Assembly (NCBI GenBank): GCA_035623985.1
Contig: DASPSJ010000020.1
Span: 1-64,000, forward strand
DNA: 64,000 nucleotides
Direction of reading: 5' to 3'
DNA from: DAHUYF01 sp035623985
Lineage (GTDB): Bacteria; Pseudomonadota; Alphaproteobacteria; ATCC43930; CGMCC-115725
The notes beneath the pieces were generated by a model. The model was not told the DNA's origin and did no database searches. It worked only from the letters and a program-made list of their open reading frames with translations. This document shows positions 60,442 through 64,000 of this stretch, piece by piece; position 1 is the stretch's first letter; the number at the start of each line of letters is the position of its first letter. The position numbers were made by a program, and so were the translations under genes.

Positions 60442-60455
60442 TTGATCAAGATCAA
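60442..60455. promoter_or_regulatory. Perfect FNR/FixK consensus site upstream of uspA-like gene
   Basis: TTGATCAAGATCAA matches TTGAT-N4-ATCAA exactly. It is centred 69 bases before the stress-protein ATG (60518). At -41.5 the start of transcription would fall near 60490, leaving a 28-base leader. The strongest of the four FNR-like sites in the window. Confidence 0.7.
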
Positions 60456-60517
60456 GGCCGCCAAGCGGCGCCTGCCGGACACTCGATCGCAAGCGAGGCG
60501 CTCCGGATAGCGCGGCA

Positions 60518-61390
60518 ATGAAGACGATCCTGGTCCTCAGCGGCGGCGGCGACACCGACAGGGTGGTGTTCGGCACGGCCCTGTCGCTCGCGCGGGCGTT
60601 CGGCGCGCATCTCGAATTCCTCCACATCCGCCCGGGCCCCGGCGATGCGGCGGCGTTCACGCCCCATGTCGGTTTCGCCAGGGGCGCCGCCTTGCGCGCG
60701 GCCTTGGACCACCTCGAGGCCGAGGCGAACCGGCGGTCGGCAGCCTCGGCGCGTCACTTTCAGGAGTTTTGCGCCCAGGAGGCGATCGAGATCGCGGATG
60801 CGCCGGCGCGCTCCCGCGGGCTCTCGGCCGCCTGGCAGGAGGCGCGAGGCGACGCCGTCGAATACCTGGTCCGTCGCGCCCGGCACAACGACCTCGCCGT
60901 CCTCGCCCGCCCGTCGCGCCCCAATGGAATGCCGCCCGATCTCAGCGAGCGCCTGCTGCTCGGTTGCGGGCGCCCGGTGCTCGTGGCGCCGGCGCGCCTG
61001 CGCCCGAGCATCGCCGGCACGGCGCTCGTCTGCTGGAACGAGACCGCGGCGGCGGCACGCGCCCTTGGCGCCGCCCTGCCGCTCCTGTCGAAGAGCGAGC
61101 GGGTCGTGATCGCCGGCGTCGAGGAGGCCGCCCGGCCGGCGGCGTCGGCCGACGGACTGCGCGATCTGGCGCGGCAGTTGTCATGGCACGGCATCCGCGC
61201 CGACATCCGCTGGCTTTCCGCCGCCGCCTGCTCCGCCGCCGAGCAACTGGAGCTGGCGGCCGCGGATTACGACGCGGATCTTCTGGTCATGGGCGGCTAC
61301 GGCCGCAGCCCCGCGCGCGAGACGATCTTCGGCGGTTGCACGCGGCACTTCCTCGCGCGCGCCGAGCGGCCGGTGCTCATGATGCACTGA
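60518..61390 (+). CDS. Universal stress protein, two tandem UspA domains
   Basis: A 290-residue protein: the N-terminal UspA domain (MKTILVLSGGGDTDRVVFGT) and the C-terminal domain (TALVCWNETAAAARALGAAL, ending DLLVMGGYGRSPARETIF). The second domain has the ATP-binding-type GGYGRS-x9-G pattern (GCTRHFLA); the first is degenerate. It is of the UspE/UspA type associated with anaerobic or low-oxygen growth in many proteobacteria, consistent with the perfect FNR-type site upstream. Confidence 0.92.
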   Translation: MKTILVLSGGGDTDRVVFGTALSLARAFGAHLEFLHIRPGPGDAAAFTPHVGFARGAALRAALDHLEAEANRRSAASARHFQEFCAQEAIEIADAPARSRGLSAAWQEARGDAVEYLVRRARHNDLAVLARPSRPNGMPPDLSERLLLGCGRPVLVAPARLRPSIAGTALVCWNETAAAARALGAALPLLSKSERVVIAGVEEAARPAASADGLRDLARQLSWHGIRADIRWLSAAACSAAEQLELAAADYDADLLVMGGYGRSPARETIFGGCTRHFLARAERPVLMMH

Positions 61391-61457
61391 CGGCCGCGCG
61401 GGAAAAACCCGACGGCGTCATAGGACATTGTCCGAGGACGCTCCCCGACCATCCGGG

Positions 61458-62513
61458 CTAGCGCAGCGAGCGGTTGAAGCGGTCGAGCGCCTCGGAGCCG
61501 GGCACCAGCTCCTTCTCGCCGAGCTCGTTGAACGGCGTCTCGACGGTGTTGAGATAGTCGTGCAGATCCTGCGAGTCCGGGTCGAGATAGAGCAGCCCCG
61601 TGACCACCTCGCCCGCGGCGCCGCGCTCTTGCAGATAGTTCATCGCGGCGATGCGGTTGTGCACGTCGTAGTCCACCGCCACCTTCCTCAGGCGCAGCAC
61701 CGTGCCGTCATGCTGCGTCACCACCTCGACCGTGCCGGGCTCGTAATCGACGCGGATCGGCTCGCGCGCGGTGATGAAGTCGAGGCGGTTGACCGCCTCG
61801 TTGTGCTCGCGCACGAAATCGAAGCTCTTGGTCGAGCCGAGATGATTGTTGAAGGCGACGCAGGGGCTGATGACGTCGAGGAAGGCGGCGCCGTTATGGG
61901 CGATCGCCGCCTTGAGCAGTGGCACGAGCTGGTCCTTGTCGCCGGAGAAGCTGCGCGCGACGAAGCTCGCGCCCAGTTGCAGCGCCATGCCGACCATGTC
62001 GATCGAGCTGTCGGTGTTCGTGACGCCGCGCTTGTTCTTCGAGCCCTTGTCGGCGGTGGCGGAGAACTGGCCCTTGGTCAGGCCGTAGACGCCGTTGTTC
62101 TCGACGATATAGACCATATTGACGCCGCGGCGGATCGAATGGGCGAACTGGCCGAGCCCGATCGAGGCGCTGTCGCCGTCGCCGGAGACGCCGAGATAGA
62201 TCAGCTCGCGGTTGGCGAGGTTGGCGCCGGTCAGCACCGAGGGCATGCGGCCGTGCACGCTGTTGAAGCCGTTCGAGGCGCCGAGGAAATAGGTGGGCGT
62301 CTTCGAGGAGCAGCCGATGCCGGAGAGCTTGGCGATGCGGTGCGGCGGCAGGTCGAGCTCGAAGCAGGCCTGGACGATGGCGGCGCTGATGCTGTCGTGG
62401 CCGCAGCCGGCGCAGAGCGTCGAGACCGCGCCTTCGTAGTCGCGATGGGTGAAGCCCAGCCTGTTGGCCGGCAGCTTCGGATGGTGCAGCTTGGGCTTGG
62501 CGATGTAGGTCAT
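61458..62513 (-). CDS. korB: 2-oxoacid:ferredoxin oxidoreductase beta subunit
   Basis: A 351-residue thiamine-diphosphate-binding subunit: CAGCGHDS near residue 34, KLSGIGCSSKTPTYF, the TPP motif GDGDSASIGLGQFAHSIRRG with the Asn pair in VENNGVYGLTKG, and a C-terminal tail SEALDRFNRSL. It converts a 2-oxoacid (2-oxoglutarate, most likely) to the acyl-CoA with reduction of ferredoxin. The ATG overlaps the alpha-subunit stop by 4 bases (62510-62513). The choice of Kor versus a general 2-oxoacid enzyme is tentative. Confidence 0.93.
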   Translation of the reverse strand: MTYIAKPKLHHPKLPANRLGFTHRDYEGAVSTLCAGCGHDSISAAIVQACFELDLPPHRIAKLSGIGCSSKTPTYFLGASNGFNSVHGRMPSVLTGANLANRELIYLGVSGDGDSASIGLGQFAHSIRRGVNMVYIVENNGVYGLTKGQFSATADKGSKNKRGVTNTDSSIDMVGMALQLGASFVARSFSGDKDQLVPLLKAAIAHNGAAFLDVISPCVAFNNHLGSTKSFDFVREHNEAVNRLDFITAREPIRVDYEPGTVEVVTQHDGTVLRLRKVAVDYDVHNRIAAMNYLQERGAAGEVVTGLLYLDPDSQDLHDYLNTVETPFNELGEKELVPGSEALDRFNRSLR

Positions 62514-64000
62514 ACCGTCTTCCTCAGCGGCCTGACGTTGAGCGCGCCGAGCCGCTCGGCAATGGCGCGGCTGATGAAGCGCTCGGTAATGGGCGTGCCG
62601 TCGTAATGCAGCACGGGGATGAGCTTCGCCGGGCTCAGGCCCGCCTCGCTCAGCAGCAGCGTGCGGAGCTGCGCGTCCCGGTTCTGCTCGACGACGAAGA
62701 CCTGGTCGTGCGCGGCGACGAAGTCGAGCACCTCCTGGCCGAAGGGGAAGCCGCGCACGCGAAGGCCGTCGAGATGGATGCCTTGCGCCTCGAGCGCGCC
62801 CAAGGCCTCGTGCATCGCCGGCGTGGTCGAGCCGAAATAGAGCGCGCCGTGGCGCGTCGGCTGCTTCGCCGGCCTCGGCACGGGCTTCGGCACCAGCGTC
62901 TTTGCCGTCTCGAACTTCTTGAGCAGGCGCTGCATGTTCTCGACGTAGTCCACCCCTTCCTCGCTGTAGCGCGCCTGGCGGTTCTTGGTGGTGCCGCGGG
63001 TGAAGAAGGCGCCGCGCGAGGGATGCGTCCCGGGATAGGTCCGATAGGGGATGCCGTCGCCGTCGACGTCGAGATAGCGGCCGAACTCCTTTCCCGCCTC
63101 GAGCTCGGCGGCGGTCATGACCTTGCCGCGGTCCATGCGCCGCGCGTCGTCCCAGCGCAGCGGCTCGCACAGCCACTCGTTCATGCCGATGTCGAGATCG
63201 AGCATGACGAAGATCGGCGTCTGCAAACGGTCGGCGAGGTCGAAGGCCTGGGCCCCCATCTCGAAGCACTCGCGGGGATCCTCGGGGAAGAGCAGCACGT
63301 GCTTGGTGTCGCCGTGGGAGGCGTAGGCGCAGGACAGGATGTCCGCCTGCTGCGTGCGCGTCGGCATGCCGGTCGAGGGGCCGCCGCGCTGCACGTCGAA
63401 GATCACCGTCGGGATCTCGGCGAAATAGGCGAGCCCCAGGAATTCCTGCATCAGCGAGATGCCCGGGCCGGAGGTGGCGGTGAACGCGCGCGCCCCGTTC
63501 CAGGCGGCGCCGATCACCATGCCGATCGAGGCAAGCTCGTCCTCGGCCTGGATGATGGCGAAGCGGTTCTTGCCGCTGGCGGAATCGACGCGGTAGCGCC
63601 GGCAATGCCGGGCGAAGGCCTCGGCCAGCGAGGAGGACGGCGTGATCGGATACCAGGCGCAGACCGTGGCGCCGCCATAGAGCGCGCCCAGCGCCGCCGC
63701 GCTGTTGCCTTCGAGATAGACGCGCTCGCCCACCGCGTCGGAGCGGCGCATGCGCAGCCCGATCGGGCATGTCAAATGCCGGAGCGCGTAGTCGCGGCCC
63801 ATATGGAGGGCGTGCAAATTGGGCTGGATCAGCTTGTCCTTGCCCTTGAACTGCTCGCCGATCAGCGTCTCGACGGCGGTGAAGTCCATGTCGAGCAGCG
63901 CCGTGAGCGCGCCGACATAGATGATGTTCTTGAAGAGCTGGCGCTGGCGCGCGTCGGTGTATTCCTTGTTGCAGATCTCGGTGAGCGGCATGCCGATGAT
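62510..64000 (-). CDS. korA: 2-oxoacid:ferredoxin oxidoreductase alpha subunit (partial at window end)
   Basis: The reading frame runs open to base 64000, so the 5' end is outside the window. The visible 496 residues include the tail of a fused gamma domain (MDFTAVETLIGEQFKGKDKL), then the alpha domain start EGNSAAALGALYGGATVCAW with YPITPSS, FTATSGPGISLMQEFLG, and TRTQQADILSCAYASHGD. The complete alpha subunit with its gamma domain is normally about 600 residues. It is encoded before, and overlaps, the beta subunit gene. Confidence 0.93.
   Translation of the reverse strand: MIGMPLTEICNKEYTDARQRQLFKNIIYVGALTALLDMDFTAVETLIGEQFKGKDKLIQPNLHALHMGRDYALRHLTCPIGLRMRRSDAVGERVYLEGNSAAALGALYGGATVCAWYPITPSSSLAEAFARHCRRYRVDSASGKNRFAIIQAEDELASIGMVIGAAWNGARAFTATSGPGISLMQEFLGLAYFAEIPTVIFDVQRGGPSTGMPTRTQQADILSCAYASHGDTKHVLLFPEDPRECFEMGAQAFDLADRLQTPIFVMLDLDIGMNEWLCEPLRWDDARRMDRGKVMTAAELEAGKEFGRYLDVDGDGIPYRTYPGTHPSRGAFFTRGTTKNRQARYSEEGVDYVENMQRLLKKFETAKTLVPKPVPRPAKQPTRHGALYFGSTTPAMHEALGALEAQGIHLDGLRVRGFPFGQEVLDFVAAHDQVFVVEQNRDAQLRTLLLSEAGLSPAKLIPVLHYDGTPITERFISRAIAERLGALNVRPLRKTV

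Overview
The window looks like chromosome from a GC-rich alphaproteobacterium, perhaps of the Rhodospirillales or a neighbouring order. The support is strong G/C third-position use in most genes, a phasin, PAS_5-type and PilZ proteins, NodT-type outer membrane lipoproteins, TonB receptors and FNR/FixK-type sites. No rRNA or other species-level marker is present, so the placement is an inference.

Layout. 0.1-3.0 kb: housekeeping genes (thioesterase, NUDIX, PilZ, DJ-1/PfpI), then tRNA-Ser(UGA). 3.2-6.7 kb: directly behind the tRNA, a cluster of toxin-antitoxin genes (three VapBC-type pairs, one with an internally deleted toxin; an orphan XRE antitoxin-like gene; a MazEF pair). 6.7-16.6 kb: a membrane pentapeptide-repeat/glycosyltransferase fusion, a PAS_5 protein, small exported proteins, a fatty acid desaturase, a hybrid histidine kinase and a TPR glycosyltransferase. 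16.7-23.5 kb: a transglutaminase-DUF2126 / ATP-grasp-alpha-E / transglutaminase operon. 23.6-28.0 kb: a four-gene ABC export operon (permease, ATPase, HlyD, NodT). 28.3-32.2 kb: small proteins and a crotonase/VOC/BtuF-like group. 32.3-42.5 kb: an iron-uptake-flavoured region (cupredoxin plus FTR1 permease, two TonB receptors, a two-component system) that includes a repeat-built element and an STN-domain remnant.

42.7-54.5 kb is the main accessory island, with visibly lower GC and more A/T-rich codons. On the minus strand it encodes druA (DUF4338), a 954-residue unknown, a 360-residue unknown and druE (1843-residue DEAH helicase with a DUF1998-type C-terminus). This is a Druantia type I-like anti-phage operon with two instead of three genes between druA and druE. 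Divergent from druA, across a 245-bp promoter region, lies a class III nucleotidyl-cyclase-like gene that appears to start at CTG behind a strong Shine-Dalgarno. Its pairing with Druantia is the most unusual thing in the window.

54.6-64.0 kb returns to core-like sequence: a YbhGFSR-type ABC exporter with the two ATPase halves encoded separately, a phasin, a double-domain universal stress protein, and the beta and (cut by the window end) alpha subunits of a 2-oxoacid:ferredoxin oxidoreductase. Palindromes of the TTGAY-N4-RTCAA type lie in front of both ABC export operons, the phasin gene and the stress-protein gene, so a CRP/FNR-family regulator may connect these loci through oxygen or redox state.
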